A stretch of 64,000 bases of DNA from NCBI RefSeq assembly GCF_046098205.1, contig NZ_JBJURJ010000024.1, positions 38,018 to 102,017 on the forward strand, in the 5' to 3' direction. How positions within the stretch are numbered: the first letter of the stretch is position 1; each line of letters begins with the position of its first letter. Shown piece by piece: positions 1 through 9,213 of the stretch. The notes below the pieces were generated by a model. It worked only from the letters and a program-made list of their open reading frames with translations, had not been told where the DNA came from and did no database searches. A program made the translations under genes and the position numbers. Source of the stretch: Paenibacillus_AR mesotrionivorans. GTDB lineage: Bacteria > Bacillota > Bacilli > Paenibacillales > NBRC-103111.

Positions 1-22
1 TACTATTTTTCCACAAATGCCC

Positions 23-1087
23 TTACATGCCAACATATCTGCTATAAAAGGATTTGGCCGCCGTCAGATCGTCCGTCCCTTGAACCATGGCTCTTCCGTC
101 AGGGAAAAGCACCAGGGTCAGGCCGTTGTCCGATTTGTATTTCAGCAAAAAAGCATTGCGCTCTGTTGTGCCGGAGTGTCTGAGCGCTTGCTCCAGCTCC
201 TCCAGATTAAGCTTGCGGGGGTGGACAGGCACAATCTGCACGGCGTTGCGGCCGCAGAGGGATTGAAGGGTTTCGCCCTCCAGCTCCGCCGACAGGTAGT
301 CGTATTGGCCGTTTGCGCAGCAGGGGCATTCCGGTGAACGGGCAGCCGACATGTCCATCCCGCCCTGGAAATTATGCCACAGGTCAAAATGGAGCATTCC
401 CTTATTCATCGCGCTATGGTTGCCGCTCAGAAGCTTCAGCGCTTCGGCAGCCTGGTAGGAGGCCACCACATGGATAATGGAGCCCAGCACTCCCGCCGTG
501 TCGCAGGTTTCCAGGGCGCCCTGATCGGGAGATTGCTGGAACAGGCAGCGGAAGCAGGGGGTAGTGCCTGGCAGTATGGTCATCATGACACCGCGGGCAC
601 TGACTGCTCCGCCATAGATCCAGGGGATGCTGTGCTTCACGCAGACATCATTGATCAGGAAACGGACCGCGAAGTTATCGCTGCCGTCCAGCACCAGGTG
701 AACACCGGTCAGCAATTCCTCCGCATTGGACGGGTTCAGATCGGTCACGTGGGGCTCTATCGTCACCAGGCTGTTGATTCTGCCCAAACGCTCTGCGGCT
801 GCCGCAGCCTTGGGCCGGGAATCGGCGGCATCGGCCTCCTCATAGAGCATCTGGCGCTGCAGGTTGCTCTCTTCCACAAAATCCCGGTCGATTAGCCGGA
901 TGTAGCCCACACCGGCCCGCACCATATGGTTAGCCAGCACGGTTCCCAAGGCGCCCATGCCCACAATGGCCACACGGGAGTCCATCAGCTTCAGTTGGCC
1001 GGGCTCTCCCAACGGCCCGAACAGCACCTGCCGGGAATAACGGCCCGGCACTTCCCCGGAAGAGACCGGATGTCCAGTTGCGCTCAT
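23..1087 (-). CDS. moeB: ThiF/MoeB-family adenylyltransferase (molybdopterin-synthase activating)
   Basis: A 354-residue E1-like enzyme that adenylates the C-terminal glycine of a MoaD- or ThiS-type sulfur carrier. Visible are the RYSRQ opening (16-20), the nucleotide-binding GMGALG (43-48), the DRDFVEESNLQRQ stretch (67-79), Zn-binding Cys pairs 178/181 and 254/257, and TCD with Cys195 at the usual catalytic cysteine site. A C-terminal tail of about 90 residues follows the Zn site. The ATG at 1087 was chosen because GAGGAG lies 8 nt upstream and it overlaps the upstream stop as ATGA; a longer frame to 1183 has no ribosome site. Translational coupling to the MoaD-MoaE gene argues for MoeB rather than ThiF. 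It ends 22 bp from the window edge. Confidence 0.85.
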   Translation of the reverse strand: MSATGHPVSSGEVPGRYSRQVLFGPLGEPGQLKLMDSRVAIVGMGALGTVLANHMVRAGVGYIRLIDRDFVEESNLQRQMLYEEADAADSRPKAAAAAERLGRINSLVTIEPHVTDLNPSNAEELLTGVHLVLDGSDNFAVRFLINDVCVKHSIPWIYGGAVSARGVMMTILPGTTPCFRCLFQQSPDQGALETCDTAGVLGSIIHVVASYQAAEALKLLSGNHSAMNKGMLHFDLWHNFQGGMDMSAARSPECPCCANGQYDYLSAELEGETLQSLCGRNAVQIVPVHPRKLNLEELEQALRHSGTTERNAFLLKYKSDNGLTLVLFPDGRAMVQGTDDLTAAKSFYSRYVGM

Positions 1088-1845
1088 CGTGGCTGCTCCT
1101 CTCCGCCGCCTGGCAGGACAAGGGGGTTCCACATGCTGCCGGAAGGGGCTGTGCTGCCGGAGCCGGCCTGGGGATGGCTCCATTGTCCCGCTTCTTTTTT
1201 CCAGATGGGGACAATTTGCTTCAAACGTTCGATGGCATACCGGCTGGCTTCATAGCAGACATCCCGGTGGGGAGCGGATACGGAGATTACCACACTGGCA
1301 TCCCCCGCTTCCACGAGACCCAGCCGGTGGGTAATGGCGCAGCGGGTCTCGGGCCAGCGTTCAGCAACCTCATCTCCGATCTGCCGGAGCGTAGCCAGGG
1401 CCATCGGGGCATACGCCTCGTATTCCAGCGCTTCCGTATGCAAATCGCCGGTTAGCTCGCGGACAGTGCCCGTAAAGGTAAGGTTGGCGCCGCAGTTCGG
1501 GTGGGTTGTTTTGGCGGCGGTATGCTCCGGCACCAAGGGCTCCCGGGTTAATTCGAACCGCTCTCCGTACTCGGGCACCTGTTCAGACGGTGCGGGGGAA
1601 CCGCCGGATACGGGAGGAATCAGGGCCAGCTCATCGGTTTCATGAAGCTCGTCCTCAGGCTGGGCGTAGGCGTGGTTGCGGGCCAGGAAGGAAACCGCTA
1701 TCGAGGAGGCGGCATGGGGGTACTCCTTGGCCAGATGCTGCTTCAGCTCGCCGGCAGTGATGCGGTTCCCGCCGGTTGTGACGGTAACGGCGGTTCCGCC
1801 CAGCTTGTCCGCCAGCCCGGCGAAAATCTGGATGGTCAGTTGCAT
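1084..1845 (-). CDS. moaE: MoaD-MoaE fusion, molybdopterin synthase
   Basis: 253 residues joining both subunits of molybdopterin synthase, which inserts sulfur into cyclic pyranopterin monophosphate. Residues 1-82 are a ubiquitin-like MoaD ending in the expected Gly-Gly (81-82). After a linker, residues from about 97 on are MoaE, with the LTFTGTVR segment and the active-site VPIWKKE lysines. In separate MoaD the Gly-Gly is the free C-terminus that becomes a thiocarboxylate; here it is internal. Either the chain is cleaved after Gly82 or this MoaD half is inactive. AGGAGG lies 7 nt before the ATG. The gene is coupled to the adenylyltransferase downstream by a 4-bp overlap. Confidence 0.88.
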   Translation of the reverse strand: MQLTIQIFAGLADKLGGTAVTVTTGGNRITAGELKQHLAKEYPHAASSIAVSFLARNHAYAQPEDELHETDELALIPPVSGGSPAPSEQVPEYGERFELTREPLVPEHTAAKTTHPNCGANLTFTGTVRELTGDLHTEALEYEAYAPMALATLRQIGDEVAERWPETRCAITHRLGLVEAGDASVVISVSAPHRDVCYEASRYAIERLKQIVPIWKKEAGQWSHPQAGSGSTAPSGSMWNPLVLPGGGEEQPR

Positions 1846-2066
1846 GGTGCACCTCCTGAAAATGAAAGGCAGGGTCCGGCTATTTGATCAACAGGCATGG
1901 ACTCTGCTATTGTTAGCATAAGCTATAGAATTGGACATTCCTTCAATAGAAGCGATTTTTTGGCGGCATGCTGGAGTCCGGTAGAGAAGCCGCACAGTTA
2001 TCTTGTACTATATCATAATTTATGGGGCAATCGAAGTATTTCACAAGAAGGCTGGTTGATGAACCG

Positions 2067-3503
2067 ATGAAAAAACCGGAGAAGGTTGTGCTGCTGCATA
2101 CCAACGATATTCACAGCTCCTTCCAGGTTATGCCGCAAGTTGCGGGGGCGATCGCCCGCCTCCGTGCAAGCCATCCCGCCGTCCCGGTAATCGTGGCGGA
2201 TTGCGGCGATCATATGGACAGGATGAGCACCATTACAGAGGCTGGTGCGGGCTCCGCGCACTTGGAGGTGCTGGAGGCCACCGGTTATGATGTGGTGACG
2301 CTGGGCAACAACGAAGGACTGACGTTTACCAAGGAAAGGCTTCAAGAGCTGTTCGGGGGAGGGACAACCTTCTGCGTGGTGGCGGCCAATCTGCGCGACC
2401 GGGAGACAGGCAGGGCACCGGAATGGATGAAGCCCCGGCTCATGTGGGAGAGGAACGGCTTGCGTATCGGCATCACAGGAGCCACCGCCCAATATCCGAT
2501 CTTCTACCACCTGCTGGGCTGGCATGTGGATGAGCCCATTGAAGCGCTGAGGAGGGAGGTCGACCACCTTCGGCAGGAGGGAGCCCATGCCGTTGTGGTC
2601 CTATCCCATCTGGGTCTGCGCAACGACAAGCGGCTGGCAGAGGAGGTGGAGGGGATTGATGTGATTATCGGCGGGCACACCCATCATGTGCTGGAGGAAC
2701 CGCTGCTGCATGAGCGCACCATCCTCTGCGCCGCCGGCTCCAAGGGCAGATACGTGGGGGAGCTGGAGCTCTCCTTTGATCCGGATACCGGTAGTCTGCT
2801 TCAGGTGGAGGGCCGTCTTCACGAGACCCGGCAGGAGGAAGAGGATCCGGCGGTAAAGGCTCTTATTGAATTGTGGGCACAGGAGGCAGGGGCGGTGATG
2901 CAGGAGAGCATTGCCACGCTGGCCGAGGGGTTGGCCGTGGATTGGGAGCGGGATTCGCCGCTTGGCAATCTGCTGGCTGCCGGCATCCGCAAACAAACGG
3001 GGGCGGAGCTGGCGCTGATTAATTCCGGCCAGCTGCTGACCAGCCTCCTGCCGGGGCCGGTTACCCGGGAGATCCTGCTGGAGCTTTGCCCGTCTCCGGT
3101 CAACAGCTGCATCACCACTCTTACCGGAGAGGAGCTGCGGCAAGCACTGGAGGAATCGCTTATGGCGGAGTTCGTGAATCTCCCCTTGTACGGGAACGGC
3201 TTCCGCGGGAAGATGCTGGGCGGGCTTTGTGTGGACGGCTTGGAGATCTATTGGGATCCGGGGCGGGAGCCTTATTCACGCATCACCTCCGTCTTCCATA
3301 AGGGGGAGCCGCTTCTTCCCGATGGGGAATACCGGGTAGCGACGGGGGATATGTTCACCTTCGGCACCGGGTATCTGAGCTTGAAGGGACGGGATCCCCA
3401 ATATTTCCTCCCGGATTTCCTGCGGCATGTGCTGGAGATGGAACTGAATGATCCGGAGGCGCTGCGGCGGTGCCGGATGGCGAGATTTCACTTGTCCCCG
3501 TAA
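2067..3503 (+). CDS. 5'-nucleotidase / cyclic phosphodiesterase family metallophosphatase
   Basis: A two-domain enzyme of about 478 residues, similar to Bacillus YunD. The N-terminal calcineurin-like domain has all metal-site blocks: HTNDIHS, DCGDHMD, LGNNE (Asn in the GNHE position) and GGHTHH. The C-terminal 5'-nucleotidase domain has ELALINSGQ and a substrate-stacking region. No signal peptide is seen, so it is probably cytoplasmic, hydrolysing nucleotides or related phosphoesters. An in-frame ATG at 2022 adds 15 residues but has no ribosome site; 2067 has only a weak AAGAAGG about 15 nt upstream, so the start is uncertain. It stands alone, divergent from the molybdopterin pair. Confidence 0.8.
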   Translation: MKKPEKVVLLHTNDIHSSFQVMPQVAGAIARLRASHPAVPVIVADCGDHMDRMSTITEAGAGSAHLEVLEATGYDVVTLGNNEGLTFTKERLQELFGGGTTFCVVAANLRDRETGRAPEWMKPRLMWERNGLRIGITGATAQYPIFYHLLGWHVDEPIEALRREVDHLRQEGAHAVVVLSHLGLRNDKRLAEEVEGIDVIIGGHTHHVLEEPLLHERTILCAAGSKGRYVGELELSFDPDTGSLLQVEGRLHETRQEEEDPAVKALIELWAQEAGAVMQESIATLAEGLAVDWERDSPLGNLLAAGIRKQTGAELALINSGQLLTSLLPGPVTREILLELCPSPVNSCITTLTGEELRQALEESLMAEFVNLPLYGNGFRGKMLGGLCVDGLEIYWDPGREPYSRITSVFHKGEPLLPDGEYRVATGDMFTFGTGYLSLKGRDPQYFLPDFLRHVLEMELNDPEALRRCRMARFHLSP

Positions 3504-3570
3504 GGCCCGTCCTTTACAATGAAAACGATATAGCCGAAGGTGCGCACATTATTTTGTTCAGGAGGTTCCA

Positions 3571-4371
3571 ATGAGTCTTTGGATTGCAATCATTATCGGA
3601 ATAATCGAGGGTTTGACGGAATTTCTACCCGTCTCCTCCACAGGCCATATGATCATTGCCGGCCATGCCATGAATTTCACCGGGGCCAAAGCGGAAAGCT
3701 TCGAGGTTATCATCCAGTTGGGTGCAATTCTGGCCATTGCGGTGCTGTATTGGAGGAAGGTGCTCCGACTGTTCGGCGTCAAGGATAAAAGCGCCAAGCA
3801 GGCGCAGGGGCCGCAGCTGAACCTGATCCACATTGCCATCGGCATCGTTCCGGCCTTGGGGCTGGCTTATGTGTTCAGGGATTACATCAAGCTGTTGTTT
3901 ATGCCGGAAACGGTGATTATCAGTTTGGTGGTCGGCGGCATCTTCATGATGGTGGCGGAGAAAATCCAGCCTGACGTTACTGCGGACACCATGGATCAGA
4001 TTACATACAAGCAGGCCTTCTTTATCGGTATCTCCCAAATCCTGTCCCTGTGGCCGGGCTTCTCCCGCTCCGGGTCCACCATCGCCGGCGGCATGCTGGC
4101 GGGTACCAGCCGCGCGGCGGCGGCGGATTTCACCTTTATTATGGCGCTGCCCATTATGACGGCGGCCTGCGGTTATGAACTGCTGAAGAGCTATTCGATG
4201 ATGACCATGGATGACGCGCTGTTCTTCGCGGTGGGTTTTGTGGTGTCCTTTGTCGTGGCGCTGCTGGCCGTATCGACCTTCATCAAGCTGGTCGGCCGTT
4301 TGAAGCTGACGGTTTTCTCCTACTACCGGTTTGTGCTGGCTGCCGTGGTGTTTATTTATTTCATTTTTTAA
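3571..4371 (+). CDS. uppP: undecaprenyl-diphosphatase UppP (BacA)
   Basis: 266-residue polytopic membrane enzyme that dephosphorylates undecaprenyl diphosphate to recycle the lipid carrier for peptidoglycan; it can give bacitracin tolerance. Both signatures are present: EGLTEFLPVSSTGH near residue 14 and PGFSRSGST near residue 165, on a string of hydrophobic helices of the usual length. AGGAGG lies 5 nt before the ATG. It is preceded by a phosphatase gene 67 bp away and followed by a gene with its own promoter, so it is probably a short transcription unit. Confidence 0.96.
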   Translation: MSLWIAIIIGIIEGLTEFLPVSSTGHMIIAGHAMNFTGAKAESFEVIIQLGAILAIAVLYWRKVLRLFGVKDKSAKQAQGPQLNLIHIAIGIVPALGLAYVFRDYIKLLFMPETVIISLVVGGIFMMVAEKIQPDVTADTMDQITYKQAFFIGISQILSLWPGFSRSGSTIAGGMLAGTSRAAAADFTFIMALPIMTAACGYELLKSYSMMTMDDALFFAVGFVVSFVVALLAVSTFIKLVGRLKLTVFSYYRFVLAAVVFIYFIF

Positions 4372-4411
4372 ACCACACTTGAATCCGTTTTTAGATACTC
4401 TTGATTTCATA

Positions 4412-4440
4412 TTGCTCTTTCCAGCAGATTGTTTTACATT
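4412..4440 (+). promoter_or_regulatory. candidate sigma-A promoter for the HD-GYP gene
   Basis: TTGCTC, 17 bp, TACATT, placed 45 bp before the ATG at 4485. The match is read by eye. Confidence 0.45.
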
Positions 4441-4484
4441 ACTATCAGACGATGAAGTTTAATTGAAGGAACGAGGACATCACG

Positions 4485-5582
4485 ATGCGCTTATTGCCGA
4501 TCACCGTTTGCAAGCCGGGGATGAAGCTTGGCAGGAATATCTACAACGAGGAAGGCATTACTCTGCTGGCGGAACATGTGGAGCTGACCGATACCATGCT
4601 CCGGCGTTTGTCCATGCACGGGATTGACTTCTTGTACATCGACGACCCGCGGACAGACGATATTGCCATCCCTGAGCTGTTAACCGATGAAACCCGGCAG
4701 GCCGCCACCAAGGTGATCCGTTCCCACTTCCGAAAGCTGATGGATGATTCCAGCCGCAAGAAGCCGGCGCAGGTCGGTGCCTTGAGCAAGGACTTCCGCC
4801 AGATTCTCAGTATGATTATCGATGACCTCAGCCATCAGAAGAATGCGATGATTATGCTGACGGTGATGCAGATTACGGATCACTATCTTTTCCAGCATTC
4901 CATGAATGTCTGTATCTACGCCACCCTGCTGGGGATGGCCAATGGCTACAACCGGGACCAGCTCCAGACGATGGGGTTAGGTGCGCTCCTGCATGACATC
5001 GGCAAGACCAAGATTGATCTGAGCATTCTCAAAAAGCCGGGCCGGCTGTCGGATCAGGAATTTGAGAGCATGAAGCAGCATGCGGTTCTGGGCTTCCAGA
5101 TGCTTAAGGATGAGCCTAATATTCCCCTTCTGTCCGCCCACTGCGCTCTGCAGCATCACGAACGTCTGGACGGCAGCGGATATCCCCGCTCTCTTAAAGG
5201 CTACGAGATTCTGGAATATGCCAAGTGGATCGGTCTGGTAGATGCTTATGATGCGATGACCACTCACCGGGTCTACCGTAACGCCATGCTCCCCCATCAG
5301 GTGATGGAGATTCTCTATACGGAAGCAGGGGTCAAGTTTGACCTGGATAAGGTGGAGCTGTTCCGGGACAAGGTGGCCATCTATCCCTTAGGAGTTTCCG
5401 TGAAGCTGAATACCGGAGAGTCCGGTGTTGTGGTGGATCTGAATGCGGCGTACCCCCACCGCCCGGTTATCCGCATCCTGAAGAATGAAGGCGGCGAGGA
5501 GCTTCCGGCACCCTACGAAGTGGATTTGTCCAAAAAACTGACCTTGATGATTGAGACTGTCAATGATGTGGAATCCTTTTGA
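4485..5582 (+). CDS. HD-GYP domain phosphodiesterase-like protein
   Basis: 365 residues. Residues 1-60 are a small N-terminal domain common in stand-alone HD-GYP proteins; from about 115 on is the HD-GYP domain, with HD at 170-171, HHE at 224-226 and GYP at 232-234, so the metal and signature residues are intact. The family cleaves cyclic di-GMP (sometimes cGAMP). No membrane segment or receiver domain is visible, so the protein is cytoplasmic and its input unclear. A ribosome site (GGAACGAGGA) precedes the ATG. It appears to be a single-gene unit ending at the hairpin at 5597-5673. Confidence 0.85.
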   Translation: MRLLPITVCKPGMKLGRNIYNEEGITLLAEHVELTDTMLRRLSMHGIDFLYIDDPRTDDIAIPELLTDETRQAATKVIRSHFRKLMDDSSRKKPAQVGALSKDFRQILSMIIDDLSHQKNAMIMLTVMQITDHYLFQHSMNVCIYATLLGMANGYNRDQLQTMGLGALLHDIGKTKIDLSILKKPGRLSDQEFESMKQHAVLGFQMLKDEPNIPLLSAHCALQHHERLDGSGYPRSLKGYEILEYAKWIGLVDAYDAMTTHRVYRNAMLPHQVMEILYTEAGVKFDLDKVELFRDKVAIYPLGVSVKLNTGESGVVVDLNAAYPHRPVIRILKNEGGEELPAPYEVDLSKKLTLMIETVNDVESF

Positions 5583-5596
5583 ACGGCGGCTGATAG

Positions 5597-5673
5597 AAGC
5601 CGGCAGGCCCAAGGAGCGGCGGGAAAATGAGCTGTGTTCATTCCTCCTGTTCCGAAAAAAAGCCTGCCGGCTT
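5597..5673 (+). terminator. long-loop hairpin, possible terminator
   Basis: AAGCCGGCAGGC pairs perfectly with GCCTGCCGGCTT across a 53-nt loop, followed by a short T-rich stretch. The large loop makes it a less certain terminator. Confidence 0.45.
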
Positions 5674-5758
5674 TCTTATGTTTGGGGTTTCCTTTAGAAT
5701 CATTATTGAGTAAAATGGATGATAGAGTCGGATAGAGTCGGTATAAGGAGAGTGTACA

Positions 5759-6919
5759 ATGATCGAGCTAGACCGGAACACAGCGGTGCCGGAGATTTGT
5801 CCTGACTATGATCCATGGGACCCCATTAACAGTCTGATGCGCTATGGCAGGCATACGCTGACCAGTGTGGAGGTAACCGTCTCGCATTTGTGCAATATGC
5901 GTTGTGAGCATTGCGCCGTGGGGGACAGCCTTGTGACAAAAGAAGGGGATATGCTGCCGCTTGACCGTCTCTTGCACCGGTTGGAAGAGATCAGCCACTT
6001 GGAAACCATAAGCATCACCGGCGGAGAGCCGGCTTTCCGGAGAGATACGGTGCGCAATGTGATTATTCCGCTTCTGCGCTATGCCAGGCAGCGGGGACTC
6101 CGTTCCCAGCTGAACTCCAACATTACCATGGACCTGGAGCGTTATGAAGAGATTGCGCCTTATCTGGATGTGCTTCACATTTCCCATAATTATACCGGAG
6201 CGGAGGAATTCCGGGAGATCGGGTTTGCCCGTGCAGAGAACCCTACCGGCAACGGCTCCGCCGCCAGGCTGTACGAGCAGATGATGAACAATGCCCGTGC
6301 CTTGGCCCGGGGAGGCCTGTTCGTATCCGCCGAAAGTATGATCAATTACCGCACCCATGAGAAGCTGCCGGACATCCACCGGCTGATTGTGGAGATGGGC
6401 TGTAAGCGGCATGAGGTCCATCCCATGTATCCCAGTGCGTTTGCCCGGCATCTGCCGGTGCTGGGGTTAGATGAGCTCCGGCAGGCCATCCACCGGCTGC
6501 TGGACGCAAGAGACCCGTCCGTATGGATGCTGTTCGGCACCCTTCCCTTCTTCGCCTGCACGAACAGTGAGGAGGACCGTCGACTGCTGGAGCGTCTGAA
6601 GGCTGCGCCGCAGGTGACGGTCCGCAATGACCCGGATGGCCGGAACCGTCTGAATGTCAGTCTGTTCGACGGGAATGTGCATGTGACGGATTTTGCGGAT
6701 TTTCCGCCCCTTGGCAATATCAAGCAGGACCGGCTGGAGGATGTATTCGGGACCTGGCTGGACCATTCCCTCTCCCGCACGGTAAGCTGCCATTGCCCAA
6801 CCGCTTCCTGCTGCGGGCCTAATCTGCTGGTGAAGGATACGTACTACCGCAATGAGGACTTCACCCGCCGTAAGGCGCCGGGGGAAGTCTCCGGAAGTAA
6901 GCTCGTTCTGCCGGTTTAG
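5759..6919 (+). CDS. yfkAB: radical SAM/CxCxxxxC protein, YfkAB family
   Basis: 386-residue radical SAM enzyme. The 4Fe-4S motif CNMRCEHC (Cys45, 49, 52) has C-x3-C-x2-C spacing; ITGGEP supplies the SAM-binding GGE. A C-terminal CHCPTASCC gives the C-x-C-x4-C signature of the YfkAB group, probably an auxiliary cluster. The reaction of this family is unknown to me; in Bacillus subtilis the gene appears split as yfkA and yfkB, whereas here it is one frame. GGAGA lies close upstream of the ATG. It stands alone, followed by a 500-bp non-coding stretch. Confidence 0.8.
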   Translation: MIELDRNTAVPEICPDYDPWDPINSLMRYGRHTLTSVEVTVSHLCNMRCEHCAVGDSLVTKEGDMLPLDRLLHRLEEISHLETISITGGEPAFRRDTVRNVIIPLLRYARQRGLRSQLNSNITMDLERYEEIAPYLDVLHISHNYTGAEEFREIGFARAENPTGNGSAARLYEQMMNNARALARGGLFVSAESMINYRTHEKLPDIHRLIVEMGCKRHEVHPMYPSAFARHLPVLGLDELRQAIHRLLDARDPSVWMLFGTLPFFACTNSEEDRRLLERLKAAPQVTVRNDPDGRNRLNVSLFDGNVHVTDFADFPPLGNIKQDRLEDVFGTWLDHSLSRTVSCHCPTASCCGPNLLVKDTYYRNEDFTRRKAPGEVSGSKLVLPV

Positions 6920-7022
6920 TGCCAGAGGGTAGAAGACCGTATCTGGAGAAAACGATAAAGAGCATGATGATCATGATAGTGCAGCTGAAGAAGCAGCCAA
7001 GATCATGATAGCGCACCGCAAA

Positions 7023-7068
7023 TGTATGCTATTGGCGTAAACCGATGTAAATCACCAAATAGCGTACA
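7023..7068. repeat. imperfect inverted repeat
   Basis: TGTATGCTATTGGCG (7023-7037) faces CACCAAATAGCGTACA (7053-7068) around a 15-nt spacer. TGTATGCTA recurs at 7074-7082. Confidence 0.6.
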
Positions 7069-7237
7069 TAAAATGTATGCTAAACACGCTCAGGCTGCGC
7101 AATACATTCAACCTGGCAGCACCACCTGCCATTGGCCGGGCAGTTTCGGCCTCGTACTGTCCCGGACCTTCTGGCTCATGGTCCGGCTCGGGGCAGCCTT
7201 TGGGCACAGCACACAAACAAGCCTTCTCATACGCCAC

Positions 7238-7274
7238 AAAAAACGGGCATCCCTCTTGGGAATGTCCGTTTTTT
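7238..7274. terminator. bidirectional terminator
   Basis: AAAAAACGG and CCGTTTTTT arms with an inner CAT/ATG and CCC/GGG extension form a hairpin with A and T tracts on its two sides. Confidence 0.75.
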
Positions 7275-7425
7275 GTTCTTTACACTATGAACATGATAAT
7301 AATTCCATTTTACACAATTTAATTGGATTTTAATAAATAATTCGATGAAATTCGATAAAATTTGAGTTATAATTATTCTCATCTATAGTCTATATGGCCT
7401 GAAGCAGGCGGTGAGGAGAACAAGG

Positions 7426-9132
7426 ATGAATTTTGCGGGGAAATTAACTTCTGCAGTAGTTGCCGTATTGATTTTTGTAGGTGCCGCCATCGCTTTCATC
7501 GGCTACGACGTTGCGTATGATCAAGTCAAGGAAGCAGTCGGGATAGAGCTTGTCGGCTGTGCCAATATTACCACAGGGCTGGTAGACCCGGCCGCTGTCG
7601 AGAAGCTGGTGAAGGGAGATACCAGCGGACTGGCGGATATTGAAACCCGGCTGAATTGGACAGCGGACCACAAGGCGATTTTTAAGGAAGCCTTCCTGCT
7701 GGATCTGAACGGTAAAGTCCTGGCCGTGGACAAGCGTATGAAGGGACACGGGATTGAAGCGGGAACGCAGTATTATATGGATGATGCTGTGAAGGCCGCC
7801 TTCAAGGGAACGGACCACAGCAACCATCAAAACATTTATTCGGATGTGTATGAGTTTGGCGGCGAGAAGCTGATGACCGGCTACGGGCCCATCTTCAAGG
7901 ACCACGACCCCAATAAAGAAATTATCGCACTGATGGCCATCAACTTTGATGCCTCCATTATCCAGGAGCGGACCATGGATACGGTGGTAGCCCCTGTGAT
8001 CACGGGGATGATTGCTCTTCTGGTGGGCGTTGTCCTGATTTATCTGGTTATCCGCCGTATGGTGCGTCCGGTGGTGAAGCTGTCCGCCCACGTGAACCGG
8101 ATTGCCAAGGGCGACTTGACAGTCGAGCCGCTGGATTACAGCAGCAAGGATGAGGTCGGCGTTCTGGTGAATGACATGAACGGGATGGCCATTAATCTGC
8201 GCAAGCTCATTCAGGAGGTTAATCAAACCTCTGTGCTTGTGGCCGCTTCCTCCCAGGAACTGACGGCAAGCGCCGAGCAGACGGGGAAGGCCAGTGAGCA
8301 GATTGCGCTGGTATCCCAGGACCTGGCTGCCGGTGCGGACCGCCAGCTGAAGAGCCTGGAGGAAACGTCGGAGATCATCAACCGGATGTCCCAGGCGGTT
8401 CAGCAGATTTCCAGCAATGCCACTGATGTGACCGCTTCGGCGGCGGATACGGCGTTCAAAGCGGAGTCGGGTCTCCATTCCGCCATTACCGCTGAAGAGC
8501 AGATGAACGCCATCAGCTTCAGCATGGATGAGCTGTCCCAGACGGTGCAGGTGTTGGGTGAGCATTCCAAGGAAATCGGCTCTATTGTGGAAGTAATAAC
8601 GGACATAGCGGGGCAAACCAATCTGTTATCCCTGAATGCGGCCATCGAGGCGGCACGGGCAGGGGAGCAGGGCAGAGGTTTTGCTGTGGTGGCGGATTCC
8701 ATCCGCAAGCTGGCGGAGCAATCAAGCCGTTCGGCTCAACAGATTACGGGGCTGGTTACCGTGATCCTCACGCAGATGGAAAAAGTGGCCCTAACCGTAA
8801 ACAGTACCTCCCGTGAGGTGGTGGAGGGTGCAGGCATGGTGCATTCCGCAGGCGAAGCCTTCGGCACCATTCGGGCCTCGGCTACCGAAACGGCGGAGCG
8901 GATCGAACAGGTATCCCAATCCGTTTCCCATATCTCCGACGGCTCCGTGCGGCTGGTGGAATCCGTGAAGCTGCTGTTGACCGTAGCGGACACCACTGCC
9001 GAAGGGACACACAACGCTTCCGCCGCCTCTGAGGAGCAGCTGGCGACGATGGAGGAGATTACCGCCTCCGCCAATTACCTGTCCAAGCTGGCCGAGGAGC
9101 TGCAGAACCTCATTGACCAGTTTAAGGTATAG
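7426..9132 (+). CDS. methyl-accepting chemotaxis protein
   Basis: 568-residue transmembrane chemoreceptor. An N-terminal membrane helix (about 7-27), an extracellular sensor of about 150 residues that looks Cache-like, and a second helix (about 190-212, IYLVIRR) are followed by HAMP and a long cytoplasmic coiled coil. The signalling tip has the highly conserved GQTNLLSLNAAIEAARAG. It relays ligand binding to CheA/CheW. The ATG at 7426 has AGGAG in the right place; the GTG at 7411 overlaps that site. No C-terminal methyltransferase-tethering pentapeptide is seen. The ligand is unknown. Confidence 0.92.
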   Translation: MNFAGKLTSAVVAVLIFVGAAIAFIGYDVAYDQVKEAVGIELVGCANITTGLVDPAAVEKLVKGDTSGLADIETRLNWTADHKAIFKEAFLLDLNGKVLAVDKRMKGHGIEAGTQYYMDDAVKAAFKGTDHSNHQNIYSDVYEFGGEKLMTGYGPIFKDHDPNKEIIALMAINFDASIIQERTMDTVVAPVITGMIALLVGVVLIYLVIRRMVRPVVKLSAHVNRIAKGDLTVEPLDYSSKDEVGVLVNDMNGMAINLRKLIQEVNQTSVLVAASSQELTASAEQTGKASEQIALVSQDLAAGADRQLKSLEETSEIINRMSQAVQQISSNATDVTASAADTAFKAESGLHSAITAEEQMNAISFSMDELSQTVQVLGEHSKEIGSIVEVITDIAGQTNLLSLNAAIEAARAGEQGRGFAVVADSIRKLAEQSSRSAQQITGLVTVILTQMEKVALTVNSTSREVVEGAGMVHSAGEAFGTIRASATETAERIEQVSQSVSHISDGSVRLVESVKLLLTVADTTAEGTHNASAASEEQLATMEEITASANYLSKLAEELQNLIDQFKV

Positions 9133-9145
9133 GGATAAACATCAA

Positions 9146-9173
9146 ACAAGCCATCCCGGGCGGGATGGCTTGT
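9146..9173 (+). terminator. terminator after the chemoreceptor gene
   Basis: A perfect 12-bp stem (ACAAGCCATCCC with GGGATGGCTTGT) around a 4-nt loop; it also ends the facing cotJ operon. The T run is short. Confidence 0.75.
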
Positions 9174-9213
9174 TCTGCAGTATGCTGCCCGAGGAGGGGA
9201 ATATGCGGGGATA

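Larger units (their letters stand above)
6920..7425. other. non-coding stretch with nested repeats
   Basis: No convincing gene. It holds a direct repeat (ATCATGATAG then T or C then GCA near 6970 and 7003), an inverted repeat at 7023-7068 with a third half copy at 7074-7082, a bidirectional terminator at 7238-7274, and an AT-rich chemoreceptor promoter region that contains TATAAT and the direct repeat ATTCGAT. A TTCGATAA word there recalls a sigma-D -10 but the TAAA upstream is 13 bp away, short of the usual spacing. Confidence 0.6.

Noticed and set aside
1846..2020. Molybdenum-cofactor riboswitch upstream of the MoaD-MoaE gene
   Set aside because: I could not lay out the conserved stems of that class in this 175-bp leader.
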